In this document: positions 17,632 to 25,720 of the stretch, one piece after another
How the letters are laid out: each line of letters begins with the position of its first letter
Numbering within the stretch: position 1 is the stretch's first letter
Source of the DNA: Marinobacter sediminum
GTDB lineage: Bacteria > Pseudomonadota > Gammaproteobacteria > Pseudomonadales > Oleiphilaceae
DNA length: 64,000 nt
Direction of reading: 5' to 3'
NCBI RefSeq assembly: GCF_016820575.1
Contig: NZ_JAEMQH010000002.1
Span: 62,001-126,000, forward strand
Notes under the pieces: generated by a model
Seen by the model: only the letters and a program-made list of their open reading frames with translations
What the model was told of the DNA's origin: nothing
The model's database searches: none
Position numbers and translations under genes: made by a program

Positions 17632-18682
17632 ATTGGCCCAGCTCGGCATAGACCTGCTCCCGGCGTCTTGCGTAGCGGTGCGAGAAGTGGAATGCCACCA
17701 GTTGCCGCACGCCCGCGGCGTTGGCGATGCGGGCGGTGGCCTCGGTGGTCAGGTGCCCAGTTCGTTTGGCCTGCTCAATGTCTGACACCATGAATGAGGC
17801 CTCGCAAAACAGCGTGTGGGCACCGCGCGCCAGGTCGGTCATGCGGGCAATGTTCTCCGGGGTGTCGGCAAAGTCCGTGGCGTAAACCACCGGTTCGCCA
17901 GCGGTCTGGATCAGTATTCGGGCCGCCAGATCCTCGGCTCGGTAGGTGGCACCGTTACCGGGTGAAATCAGTTCGTCCGGGCGCTTTCTCAGCACCGCCA
18001 GCTTGAGATCGTGCAACCAGGGCCCCGCCCGGGCACCCATCTCCTCCAATGCATTTTTCTGCACATTGAGTTTGCCAAACGGCTCCCAGGCATAGGCCAT
18101 TACGGGGGTGCCATGGTCCAGCATTGCGGCTCTTATCCGGAATTCCGTTTCCCGGTGGATCACGCCTCCGGGCGTGGGCAGGTCCTCCAGGGCCTCTAGC
18201 GGGCCCGCGCCGGCGTTCAGTTGCCAGCGTTTCAGGTGGTCGCCGTGCCACTCGTGCACGATGAACCTGGGGCCGCGGTCTTCCACCCGATCCCACAGCA
18301 GCCCCCGAACCATGCCGGCGATATGGCCCAGGAGTCCGGGCGGGCCGAACAGCCGGCAGGAAGGGAAGTGGCCGATTCGGCTGCGCAGGAACCACAGAAA
18401 TCCGCCAATATGGTCAGCATGGCAGTGGGTAATGAAAACGTCGGTGACCTGATGTGCCGACCGGAGCGCCATGCGTCCGCTGTCACCCATATCGAACAGC
18501 AGGCTGCGGGATTCGTGCAGCAGGCGTAATTGCATCAATGGATCGCCGCCAATTCCGTTAACCAGGGAGGCCACAGCGGGACCCACCCGCACGACTATCT
18601 GAGGATCGTGGCCATGGCTGGTGAGTGCGCCCAGTTCCACGCTGATCTCGAATGCGCCCCTGCCATTGTGATTCTGCTGCAT
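17558..18682 (-). CDS. RNase Z-like MBL-fold metallohydrolase
   Basis: A 374-residue metallo-beta-lactamase-fold protein. It shows THCHADHIGG (HxHxDH zinc motif), VVYATDFADTPENIARM, FCEASF and the late FHFSHRYARR, the arrangement of RNase Z and related hydrolases; GHLTTEATARIANAAGV matches the HxT box region. It may process tRNA 3' ends or cleave another phosphodiester or ester. Real tRNase Z proteins are near 300 residues, so this longer form may have a different substrate. The start at 18682 is set by GGGAGG 8 bp upstream. It overlaps the DUF2059-like gene by 74 bp. Confidence 0.85.
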   Translation of the reverse strand: MQQNHNGRGAFEISVELGALTSHGHDPQIVVRVGPAVASLVNGIGGDPLMQLRLLHESRSLLFDMGDSGRMALRSAHQVTDVFITHCHADHIGGFLWFLRSRIGHFPSCRLFGPPGLLGHIAGMVRGLLWDRVEDRGPRFIVHEWHGDHLKRWQLNAGAGPLEALEDLPTPGGVIHRETEFRIRAAMLDHGTPVMAYAWEPFGKLNVQKNALEEMGARAGPWLHDLKLAVLRKRPDELISPGNGATYRAEDLAARILIQTAGEPVVYATDFADTPENIARMTDLARGAHTLFCEASFMVSDIEQAKRTGHLTTEATARIANAAGVRQLVAFHFSHRYARRREQVYAELGQFTDRLIVPEKETVSSGCQPTQSDR

Positions 18683-18777
18683 AAGGTCCGCCTCCCATTG
18701 CCGCCGAAGATCGTCTAGTTGGGTCGAAATTTGTACAACCGGCGATTTGGGTCCAATCTCATTAGTATATGCGAGCG

Positions 18778-18790
18778 GGGAGTTACTCCC
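18778..18790 (+). promoter_or_regulatory. Hairpin covering the ribosome-binding site of the M24 gene
   Basis: GGGAG (18778-18782), TTA, CTCCC (18786-18790) immediately precedes the ATG at 18791. The left arm is the only Shine-Dalgarno sequence, so folding would hide it. Confidence 0.4.
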
Positions 18791-19975
18791 ATGGATTTCA
18801 ATGCCTATCAGAAAGCGTTGTCGGTTCAGTCGAGGGGGACTGAGTGCCCGTTTGCACCCCCGGAATACGAACAGCGCCTCGCCTGCGTCCGTCAGCGCAT
18901 GGCTGATGACGATATCGACGCCCTGTTGCTGACCGACTGTTCCGACATTTTCTACCTCACCGGCTACAGCACCTTCGAGGTGTCTGTCCATGTTGCTCTC
19001 GTGGTCACTGGCTCGTCTCTCTTGCTGCAGGTTCCTTCCATTGAAATGGGGCCGGCGATGGTAACTACCCGGGTGCCGAACGTGTCCGGCTATCGCTGGG
19101 AAGGTATTGGTGAGGTGCTGCTACCCCTGATCGACGCTCTGAACGATTCCGCCGACACCGTGGGCATCGACGCCTGGCATGGCTCACTGCGACAGGGGGT
19201 GGTGGAGGGCTTGAAGGAAAGGCTGTCTGGAGTGCGCTTCGTGGATGCGGGCGGGTTGGTGAAGAAGGTTCGGATTGTGAAATCCGAGACCGAGATTGAG
19301 TTCCTGCGCGAGAGTGCCAAGATCACCACGGCCGGGCTTCAGGCCGCGGTGGCAAGCGTGCGCCCAGGGGTGACCGACAACCACATTGCCGCGGTGGGCT
19401 CCAGGGCACTGATTGAGGGCGGCAGCGAATTCATGAGCATGCAGCCGATTGTTACTACCGGGCGGCGCAGTAGCGTGATTCACGCCAATCACAATCGGGT
19501 AGTGGTGGAACCAGACGAGCCGGTGTTCCTGGAGTTCGGTGCCGCCTGGCATCGTTACACGGCGCCGATGATGCAGACGGTGGTGGCCGGTGAGCCTTCC
19601 GCGGATATGCGTCGGGTATTCGACGGTTGCCGGCGGGTGGTGGATGCCTTGCTGGAGGCGATCAAGCCTGGCGCGACCTTTGATTTCGCAGCGCAACAGG
19701 CTGAAAGGGCGCTGACCCCGCTGGCCAGGAAGGTGTTTTTCTCAGGGGTGTTCGGCTACACCGTTGGGGCCCAGTTTCCGCCCTCCTGGGTCGAGGGTTC
19801 GGGGTTCATTGCCCGCGGCGGCAATACCGAATTCAGGCCGGGCATGGTGTTTCATTTGCCGATCTGTCTCAGGGTGCCGGGGCAGTGGGGAATTGGCTGC
19901 AGTGAAACCGTTCTGGTGACGGATCACGGCGCCGAAACCCTGACCGCCAATCCGTGGTCGCTTAATCCAGCCTGA
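18791..19975 (+). CDS. M24 'pita-bread' protein without metal ligands, ectoine hydrolase/creatinase-like
   Basis: A 394-residue protein of the Xaa-Pro peptidase (M24) superfamily with a creatinase-type N-terminal domain (about 1-160) and a pita-bread C-terminal domain. Four of five metal ligands of true metallopeptidases appear lost: the DxGxxxxGYxxD site reads FLEFGAAWHRYTAPMMQT, the GHGIG site reads FGYTVGAQFPPSW, and the EP site reads FHLPICL. This pattern and the length parallel ectoine hydrolase DoeA and creatinase, which are metal-free C-N hydrolases. Other doe genes are not nearby, so the substrate is open. The start at 18791 is preceded by GGGGAG inside a small hairpin. Confidence 0.75.
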   Translation: MDFNAYQKALSVQSRGTECPFAPPEYEQRLACVRQRMADDDIDALLLTDCSDIFYLTGYSTFEVSVHVALVVTGSSLLLQVPSIEMGPAMVTTRVPNVSGYRWEGIGEVLLPLIDALNDSADTVGIDAWHGSLRQGVVEGLKERLSGVRFVDAGGLVKKVRIVKSETEIEFLRESAKITTAGLQAAVASVRPGVTDNHIAAVGSRALIEGGSEFMSMQPIVTTGRRSSVIHANHNRVVVEPDEPVFLEFGAAWHRYTAPMMQTVVAGEPSADMRRVFDGCRRVVDALLEAIKPGATFDFAAQQAERALTPLARKVFFSGVFGYTVGAQFPPSWVEGSGFIARGGNTEFRPGMVFHLPICLRVPGQWGIGCSETVLVTDHGAETLTANPWSLNPA

Positions 19976-20912
19976 GTTCCTGCAGGTAAACCGTCCGCGG
20001 CTCCGACAGTTCGGTGGCAAACAGGGTCAGGCGGCGCACCTGGCGCAGATTCATGGTTCGGGTAGCCGGTGCCTGCTCAATATCGTCCAGTGCGATGGTG
20101 TGGCTCGATACCCCCGGTGTCAGGGTTAGCCGGGTGTTGTATCGGTCACTGAGGGCATTGCTTCCCCGTTCATGCTGAATGTCATTGATCCGCAGAATCA
20201 GGGTAAGAGGCTCGGGCGCCGGGTTGTGTAGGCGCAGAGTCAGGGTGTCGAATTCCCGCCAGTCGGATGGCACCCGGTACAGTGAGGCTCCGGAGTAGCG
20301 CTCCGTTCCCAGTTCGATTTTCAGGCTCTGGTCGTGTTTGCCATTATGCCTGGGAGAGGGTTCAACCGACCCGCGCCAGTAGAACGACGGATTACTGTGG
20401 CCAAAGTCGTAAACCTGAGGCAGTTGGTGTTCAAGCTTGAAGTAACGTGCCGCCTGTACGCCGGTTGTGCTCAGTTCGTACAGCAGTAGCAGGGTGCTGA
20501 ACAGAGCCAGGGCAGCGGTGATGGCACGATTGCGCACCCGGAAGGTGAGCAATGGCTGCCAGGCCAGGACGAACCACAAGCCGATCAGGTTGCGCAGCAG
20601 ATCCCGTAAGTCAAAATCGCGGCCCATGCCTGCCTGCACGGTTTCAACCGCAATACCAAACGCCAGCACGGCGGCTGTCGATGCCAGCCACAGGCGCCAG
20701 CCTCTGAGCCAACGCCGGGGGTTAACTGCGAGGGTTATCAGGGCAAACAACAGGACATGCCCCAGATTCCAGGCGGCGAAGTTGAAGCCACCGGGGAGCC
20801 AGTCGGGTCTGCCGATAAACAGGAGAGGGGTGAGCAATACAACACCCACAAGGGCCAGCAAACGTAGTCGCTGACCCTTGGGCGTGTTGGCTGGGATACT
20901 GCCTGAAGCCAT
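19962..20912 (-). CDS. VanZ-family membrane protein with extra C-terminal domain
   Basis: A 316-residue protein. The first half (about 15-150) has five hydrophobic segments with VanZ motifs (NFAAWNLGHVLLFALITL, AVETVQAGMGRDFDLRDLLRNLIG). The second half (about 165-316) is predicted outside the membrane and is rich in beta-type sequence (SLKIELGTERYSGASLYRVPSDW, TLTLRLHNPAPEPLTLILRIND), like a carbohydrate-binding jelly-roll. VanZ proteins lack a firmly assigned activity outside teicoplanin resistance. The ATG shares one base with the stop of the parvulin gene (TAATG), so the two are translationally coupled; the 3' end overlaps the M24 gene by 14 bp. Confidence 0.8.
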   Translation of the reverse strand: MASGSIPANTPKGQRLRLLALVGVVLLTPLLFIGRPDWLPGGFNFAAWNLGHVLLFALITLAVNPRRWLRGWRLWLASTAAVLAFGIAVETVQAGMGRDFDLRDLLRNLIGLWFVLAWQPLLTFRVRNRAITAALALFSTLLLLYELSTTGVQAARYFKLEHQLPQVYDFGHSNPSFYWRGSVEPSPRHNGKHDQSLKIELGTERYSGASLYRVPSDWREFDTLTLRLHNPAPEPLTLILRINDIQHERGSNALSDRYNTRLTLTPGVSSHTIALDDIEQAPATRTMNLRQVRRLTLFATELSEPRTVYLQELRLD

Positions 20913-21190
20913 TAGCTGCGGCTGGTAACTTCCAGCAAGTGGTAGCCAAACTGGGTCTTGATCGGGCCAAGCACGGTGTGCAGTTCGCTGTTGAAAACCG
21001 CCTTGTCGAACTCAGGTACCATCTGACCCGGGCCGAATGATCCCAGATCGCCGCCGTTACGGCCGGACGGGCAGGATGAATGCTGCTTGGCGACTTCGGC
21101 GAAATCCTGGCCACCTTCGATGGCTTTCTTCAGTTCTTCACACTTCGCTTCGCTGTCTACCAAAATGTGGCGTGCAGTTGCCTGTGCCAT
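20912..21190 (-). CDS. ppiC: Parvulin-type peptidyl-prolyl cis-trans isomerase
   Basis: A 92-residue stand-alone parvulin. It has ARHILVDSEAKCEEL, FAEVAKQHSSCPSGRNGGDLGSFGPGQMVPEFDKAVF and IKTQFGYHLLEV, which match E. coli PpiC along its whole length. It accelerates proline isomerisation during protein folding, in the cytoplasm since there is no signal peptide. The start at 21190 follows AAGGAG. It is coupled to vanZ downstream (TAATG) and divergent from the ABC-F gene. Confidence 0.93.
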   Translation of the reverse strand: MAQATARHILVDSEAKCEELKKAIEGGQDFAEVAKQHSSCPSGRNGGDLGSFGPGQMVPEFDKAVFNSELHTVLGPIKTQFGYHLLEVTSRS

Positions 21191-21384
21191 GGTTGAACTC
21201 CTTACGTGGGTTATTGAAAACATCAGAACCGGAATGCTGCCCGTACCCACGGTTTGAGGCAAGGGCTTTTTATCCGTGTTTCTGCGGTCTCACGATTGAA
21301 CCTGCAAACCTGTACAATGCCGGCTTTATTTTGCCGGCGCCAGCCACTCCGGGCTGCACCGGCCTCACGTCTATAGGTTTCTGA

Positions 21385-22971
21385 TTGATTTCCACCGCCA
21401 ATATCACCATGCAATTCGGGGCCAAGCCCCTGTTCGAAAACGTCTCGGCTAAATTCAACAACGGTAATCGCTACGGCCTGATCGGCGCCAACGGTTGCGG
21501 TAAGTCGACCCTGATGAAGATTCTTGGCGGTGACCTAGAGCCCAGCGCCGGCCAGGTCATGCTGGAGCCCAATGTCCGCTTGGGTAAGCTGCGCCAGGAC
21601 CAGTTCGCCTATGAAGAGTGCACGGTGATGGACACTGTGATCATGGGGCACGAGGAGCTCTGGAACGTAAAGAAAGAGCGCGACCGGATTTACTCTCTGG
21701 CCGAGATGAGCGAAGAGGACGGCATGGCCGTGGCGGACCTGGAAGTGCAGTTCGCCGAGATGGACGGTTACACCGCCGAGGCCCGCGCGGGTGAATTGCT
21801 GCTGGGCCTGGAAATTCCTCTGGAAGAGCACGAAGGCCCCATGAGCGCCCTGGCGCCAGGCTGGAAGCTGCGAGTGCTGCTGGCCCAGGCGCTGTTCTCC
21901 GATCCGGACGTACTGCTGCTGGACGAGCCCACTAACCACCTGGATATCAACACCATTCGCTGGTTGGAGAACATCCTGGTGGCCCGAAACAGCACCATGA
22001 TTATCATCTCCCACGACCGCCACTTCCTGAACAGTGTGTGCACTCACATGGCGGATCTGGACTACGGCGAGCTGCGCCTGTTCCCGGGCAATTACGACGA
22101 ATACATGACCGCCGCTACCCAGGCCCGCGAGCGCATGCAGGCGGACAACGCCAAGAAGAAGGCTCAGATTGCCGAACTGCAGCAGTTTGTCAGCCGATTC
22201 TCAGCCAACGCCTCCAAAGCCAAACAGGCTACCTCGCGCGCCCGTCAGATCGACAAGATTCAGCTCGAAGAGGTGAAGCCTTCAAGCCGGGTGAGCCCGT
22301 TCATCCGCTTTGAACAGGGCAAGAAACTGCACCGTCAGGCTGTGACCCTGCACAACCTGAGCAAGGGCTTCGATGGCGAAACCCTGTTTAACAAGCTGAA
22401 CCTGCAGGTGGAAGCCGGCGAGCGCGTGGCTATCATTGGCCCGAACGGCATCGGCAAAACCACGCTGCTGCAGTGCATGGCAGGCGCTTATGAGCCCGAC
22501 GCCGGCGAGGTCAAGTGGACCGACAGTGCCGAGGTTGGCTACTACGCCCAGGACCACACGGCCGACTTTGCTTCCGACGACACGCTCAGCGACTGGATGG
22601 CCCAGTGGACAACCGGTGGCGAACAGCTGGTTCGCGGCACGCTAGGGCGGATGCTGTTTTCCGGTGATGACATTGGCAAGTCGGTTAAAGTGATCTCTGG
22701 TGGTGAGCAGGGGCGGATGCTGTTCGGCAAGCTGATCCTGCAAAAGCCCAACGTAATGCTGATGGACGAGCCCACCAACCACCTGGACATGGAGTCCATC
22801 GAGGCGTTGAACCTGGCGCTGGAGAACTATCCGGGTACGCTGATCTTTGTCAGCCACGACCGGGAGTTTGTTTCTTCGCTGGCAACGCGCATTATCGAAT
22901 TGAGTGCCGATGGGGTTACGGACTTCAGTGGTTCTTATGATGACTATCTTAAGAGTCAGGGTTACGTTTAA
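21385..22971 (+). CDS. ybiT: ABC-F family ATPase YbiT
   Basis: A 528-residue ribosome-associated ABC-F protein with two nucleotide-binding domains. Domain 1 has GANGCGKST and [10 protein letters not shown], the linker with the [14 protein letters not shown]-site tip region lies about 240-310, and domain 2 has [18 protein letters not shown] and [10 protein letters not shown]. It matches E. coli YbiT from its second residue, which fixes the start at a TTG codon at 21385 ([11 protein letters not shown]); the next ATG would cut the first strand. ABC-F proteins act in the ribosomal E-site to relieve stalled or initiating ribosomes. There is no transmembrane partner. A hairpin-rich repeat follows the stop. 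Confidence 0.95.
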   Translation: MISTANITMQFGAKPLFENVSAKFNNGNRYGLIGANGCGKSTLMKILGGDLEPSAGQVMLEPNVRLGKLRQDQFAYEECTVMDTVIMGHEELWNVKKERDRIYSLAEMSEEDGMAVADLEVQFAEMDGYTAEARAGELLLGLEIPLEEHEGPMSALAPGWKLRVLLAQALFSDPDVLLLDEPTNHLDINTIRWLENILVARNSTMIIISHDRHFLNSVCTHMADLDYGELRLFPGNYDEYMTAATQARERMQADNAKKKAQIAELQQFVSRFSANASKAKQATSRARQIDKIQLEEVKPSSRVSPFIRFEQGKKLHRQAVTLHNLSKGFDGETLFNKLNLQVEAGERVAIIGPNGIGKTTLLQCMAGAYEPDAGEVKWTDSAEVGYYAQDHTADFASDDTLSDWMAQWTTGGEQLVRGTLGRMLFSGDDIGKSVKVISGGEQGRMLFGKLILQKPNVMLMDEPTNHLDMESIEALNLALENYPGTLIFVSHDREFVSSLATRIIELSADGVTDFSGSYDDYLKSQGYV

Positions 22972-22998
22972 AGACCTGACATTGGGGCTGGGCAGCCG

Positions 22999-23178
22999 GG
23001 GAAAGCTATCCCAAACCCGTTCCTTCGGCACCCCTATGGGGTCCAGCCCGCAATCACAGATTGCGGTCGTTCGGCTGTCGCATGAAGCTTCGCTTCATTA
23101 ACGCTCGGCCTCACCCATGTGACGCTTGAGCTCCGCCATCCATGGCTGCGCACAGTTTTGGCAAGACATGCCCACCCG
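22999..23178 (-). repeat. Dispersed hairpin repeat, copy A (long, degenerate)
   Basis: This stretch carries two blocks of the same repeat as the copy at 23798-23904 in opposite orientation. Positions 23115-23161 match the complement of 23816-23862 at 46 of 47 bases, and 23016-23031 match the complement of 23865-23880 at 15 of 16. Between the blocks is an insert of about 80 bp made of three perfect hairpins (23031-23041, 23048-23066, 23082-23098). Outer arms are degraded compared with copy B. It fills the gap between ybiT and DUF1415. Confidence 0.75.
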
Positions 23179-23225
23179 CCCGCTCTGAACTCGGTGCGGA
23201 CACCCGATTCAAGAAGGTAAGTACC

Positions 23226-23789
23226 ATGACAGAGACTGAGATCGTAAATGCGACGCGGAAGTGGGTGGAAAATGTGGTCGTCGGCTACAACCTCTGTCCA
23301 TTCGCAAAGAAGGAGCTGGTTCGGGATCGCGTACGGTTCGTGGTATCCGACGCTGCCGACGAAGACTCCTTGCTGCAAGCTCTTCATTCTGAACTCCAGC
23401 GCCTCGACGAAGAGCCCGGGGTTGAAACCACGGTTTTGATTCACCCGGGTGTATTGCAGGACTTCGAGGCCTACAATGAGTTTCTTGATGCGGCCGATGG
23501 CTTGCTGGCCTATCTGGATATGGAAGGCGTATATCAGATTGCGAGTTTTCACCCGGACTACCAGTTCGCGGGTACCGATCCGGAGTCGGCGGAGAACTAC
23601 ACCAATCGTTCCCCATACCCGATGCTTCACTTGTTGCGTGAGGCGAGTCTGGAAGCCGCGATCGAAAGTCATCCGGACGTGGACGGCATTCCCGGTCGAA
23701 ACATAAAGCTGACCGAAGAATTGGGCGTCGAAACAATGCGCGAAGCTCTTTTGAATTGCATCAAAAGCGCCAAGAAGCCCGGGGAGTAA
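23226..23789 (+). CDS. DUF1415 family protein
   Basis: A 187-residue DUF1415 protein of unknown activity. Family blocks are clear: VVVGYNLCPFAKKEL near the N-terminus, then YQIASFHPDYQFAGTDPESAENYTNRSPYPMLHLLREASLE. The conserved Cys in NLCPFA, HPxYxF and the NRSPYPxLHLLRE segment suggest an enzyme active site. The start at 23226 (MTETEIVN) follows AAGG and matches the family N-terminus; an upstream start at 23142 would run through the repeat. It is a single gene bracketed by inverted copies of a dispersed repeat (22999-23178 and 23798-23904). Confidence 0.88.
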   Translation: MTETEIVNATRKWVENVVVGYNLCPFAKKELVRDRVRFVVSDAADEDSLLQALHSELQRLDEEPGVETTVLIHPGVLQDFEAYNEFLDAADGLLAYLDMEGVYQIASFHPDYQFAGTDPESAENYTNRSPYPMLHLLREASLEAAIESHPDVDGIPGRNIKLTEELGVETMREALLNCIKSAKKPGE

Positions 23790-23797
23790 AACGAAGA

Positions 23798-23904
23798 GCA
23801 GGTGGGTATTCCCTCCCAAAACTGTGCGCAGCCATGGATGGCGAAGCTCAAGCGTCACATGGACGTGCCGAAGGAGCGGGTTTTGGGAGGGAATACCCAC
23901 CTGC
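23798..23904 (+). repeat. Dispersed hairpin repeat, copy B, with perfect 25-bp terminal inverted repeats
   Basis: A 107-bp element. Arms 23798-23822 and 23880-23904 are perfect 25-bp inverted repeats (left arm begins GCAGGTGGGTATTCCC). The 57-bp centre holds a GCCATGGATGGC near-palindrome and the motif shared with copy A. The size, terminal repeats and non-coding centre resemble a MITE- or REP/BIME-like element. It lies 9 bp after the DUF1415 stop, so in RNA it would also make a very stable 3' hairpin. No target-site duplication is obvious. Confidence 0.8.
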
Positions 23905-23968
23905 GAAAGCACAGACTAGACGAAAAAAGGCCGAAACCAGCTAACCCGCAAAGACCAAGAGGCAACGA

Positions 23969-24700
23969 GTGGGACTTCTTTTCGAGCAAATCGACAGCCA
24001 ACCGTCCGAAATCGGCGAGATCACCCTCAGGCGCCGAAAGATTCCGGCCATTGGCGACCGCGATATCTTCGAGGTAAAACTCGGCGAAGAATTCCTGATG
24101 TCCAGCATGTTTGTGGATGCCGAGATCGCGCTGTCAGACCTTGGCCTGAACGAAACCGAAGGCGATAACCTCAGCGTGGTCGTTGGCGGACTGGGGCTTG
24201 GCTACACCGCCGTAGCTGCGCTCAAGCACGACCGGGTGGGCGAACTGCTGATTGTGGAATACCTGGAACCGGTCATTGGCTGGCATCAGCAGGAATTGGT
24301 GCCGCTGGGTAGCGATATTAACGCCGACGCCCGCAGCCGTTATGTCCATGGCAGCTTCTTTGATCTGGCCGTTGCTGAGCCCAATGAGGGTGGATTTGAT
24401 CCCGCATCACCGGGCCGAACCTTCGACGCCATTCTGCTGGATATCGACCATTCCCCCCGGGCTTTGCTGCACGATTCCAATGCCAGCTTTTACACCACAG
24501 AGAACATCGGCAAGATGGCGCAGCAGCTGAAACCCCGAGGTATCTTTGCCATGTGGTCGAACGAAGGGGAAGACGAGGAATTCATGGCCGTGCTAGGGGA
24601 TGTGTTTACTGACGTTGCCTGCCATTACGTGCGCTTTTTTAATCCATTTCAGAACAGGGAATCGTTTAACACCGTATACGTAGCCCGCAAACCGGGCTGA
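23969..24700 (+). CDS. Spermidine synthase-like SAM-dependent protein
   Basis: A 243-residue Rossmann-fold protein of the spermidine synthase-like/methyltransferase group. VVVGGLGLGYTAVAALKHDRVGELLIVEYLEPVIGWH is the nucleotide-binding motif I and acidic loop; FDAILLDIDHSP is the motif near the active site. A true polyamine synthase would have the GGGDG motif, which is VGGLGLG here, so polyamine synthesis is not assured. The start is GTG at 23969 with AGAGG upstream, consistent with the N-terminus of homologues (GLLFEQIDSQPSEIGEI). A sirtuin gene begins 16 bp downstream, so the two are cotranscribed. Confidence 0.82.
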   Translation: MGLLFEQIDSQPSEIGEITLRRRKIPAIGDRDIFEVKLGEEFLMSSMFVDAEIALSDLGLNETEGDNLSVVVGGLGLGYTAVAALKHDRVGELLIVEYLEPVIGWHQQELVPLGSDINADARSRYVHGSFFDLAVAEPNEGGFDPASPGRTFDAILLDIDHSPRALLHDSNASFYTTENIGKMAQQLKPRGIFAMWSNEGEDEEFMAVLGDVFTDVACHYVRFFNPFQNRESFNTVYVARKPG

Positions 24701-24716
24701 ACTTTCCGGAGTCTGT

Positions 24717-25619
24717 ATGCCTGTGACGACCCACCGAACCCGACCATTCAGTTCCAGCCAGCGCTTGCCGGAAACTGACAATGCGCCGGTTCTGCACGAG
24801 CCGGAGCATGCCGGCGGCCTGCTGGCGGAGTTTATCCGCCGCCATCCCCGGCTGCTGATTCTGACCGGTGCCGGCGTGAGCACTGATTCCGGCATTCCCG
24901 ATTACCGGGACGGCGAGGGCGCCTGGAAGCGTAAGCAACCGGTTCAGCATCAGGCCTTCATGACCAGCTATGAAACCCGGCAGCGTTACTGGGGCCGGAG
25001 CTTGATTGGCTGGCCGGTGATGCGCAATGCCGCGCCAAACCCATCCCATCACCATATCTCCGACCTGGAACTGCTCAATCACAGCAGCCTGGTGGTCACC
25101 CAGAACGTTGATCGCCTGCACCAGAAAGCCGGCACCCGGGCGGTCACTGACCTGCATGGCCGGGCCGACGAAGTTATCTGCATGAGCTGCGATTATCGCT
25201 GCCCGCGCGATGAGGTGCACGATCGTTGTGCCGATCTCAATCCGGGTTTTAAACATTACAAGGCGGAGACGGCGCCGGATGGCGACGCGGATCTGGACGT
25301 GGACTTCTCCGATTTTCGCCCAGCGGGCTGCCCCAAGTGTGAGGGCATACTGAAACCGGATGTGGTGTTTTTCGGGGACTATGTGCCAAAGGACCGGGTG
25401 TATTCGGCGCTGGATGTGCTCAAGGCCAGCGATGGCCTGCTGGTGATTGGCTCGTCGCTGATGGTGTATTCAGGGTTTCGTTTCTGCCGCTATGCCAAGG
25501 AGTGGGACAAACCGATTGCGACATTGAATCTTGGCCGCACCCGGGCCGAGGACCTGGTGGATCTGAAGCTGAATGCGCGGATAGGCGAGACGCTGGAATC
25601 GGCTGTATACAGCCTTTAG
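24717..25619 (+). CDS. Sirtuin (Sir2 family NAD-dependent deacylase)
   Basis: A 300-residue class-II-like sirtuin (SIRT4 type). NAD motifs GAGVSTDSGIPDYR, TQNVDRLHQKAG and the catalytic His in LHGRADEVIC are present. Zinc ligands are CMSCDYRC and, after an insert rich in Asp, CPKCEGILKPDVVFFGDYVP. It would remove acyl groups from lysine residues using NAD+, possibly on metabolic enzymes. It lies 16 bp after the spermidine-synthase-like gene and ends at a terminator. Confidence 0.93.
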   Translation: MPVTTHRTRPFSSSQRLPETDNAPVLHEPEHAGGLLAEFIRRHPRLLILTGAGVSTDSGIPDYRDGEGAWKRKQPVQHQAFMTSYETRQRYWGRSLIGWPVMRNAAPNPSHHHISDLELLNHSSLVVTQNVDRLHQKAGTRAVTDLHGRADEVICMSCDYRCPRDEVHDRCADLNPGFKHYKAETAPDGDADLDVDFSDFRPAGCPKCEGILKPDVVFFGDYVPKDRVYSALDVLKASDGLLVIGSSLMVYSGFRFCRYAKEWDKPIATLNLGRTRAEDLVDLKLNARIGETLESAVYSL

Positions 25620-25641
25620 GTCGGTCTTTTAGCCTGGTAAA

Positions 25642-25669
25642 AAAGAACCCACTGAATAGTGGGCTCTTT
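25642..25669. terminator. Bidirectional terminator between sirtuin and NSS transporter
   Basis: AAAGAACCCACT (25642-25653), loop GAAT, AGTGGGCTCTTT (25658-25669). One A-C mismatch in a 12-bp stem with A/T-rich arms on both sides, suitable for both convergent genes. Confidence 0.85.
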
Positions 25670-25720
25670 GCGTTAGGCCGCAGGCCGGCGGGTCCAGGAA
25701 CCGACTGCCACCTGTTGCGC

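Noticed and set aside
23142-23225. Upstream in-frame start of the DUF1415 gene
   Set aside because: It would translate part of the repeat element; the ATG at 23226 matches the family N-terminus.
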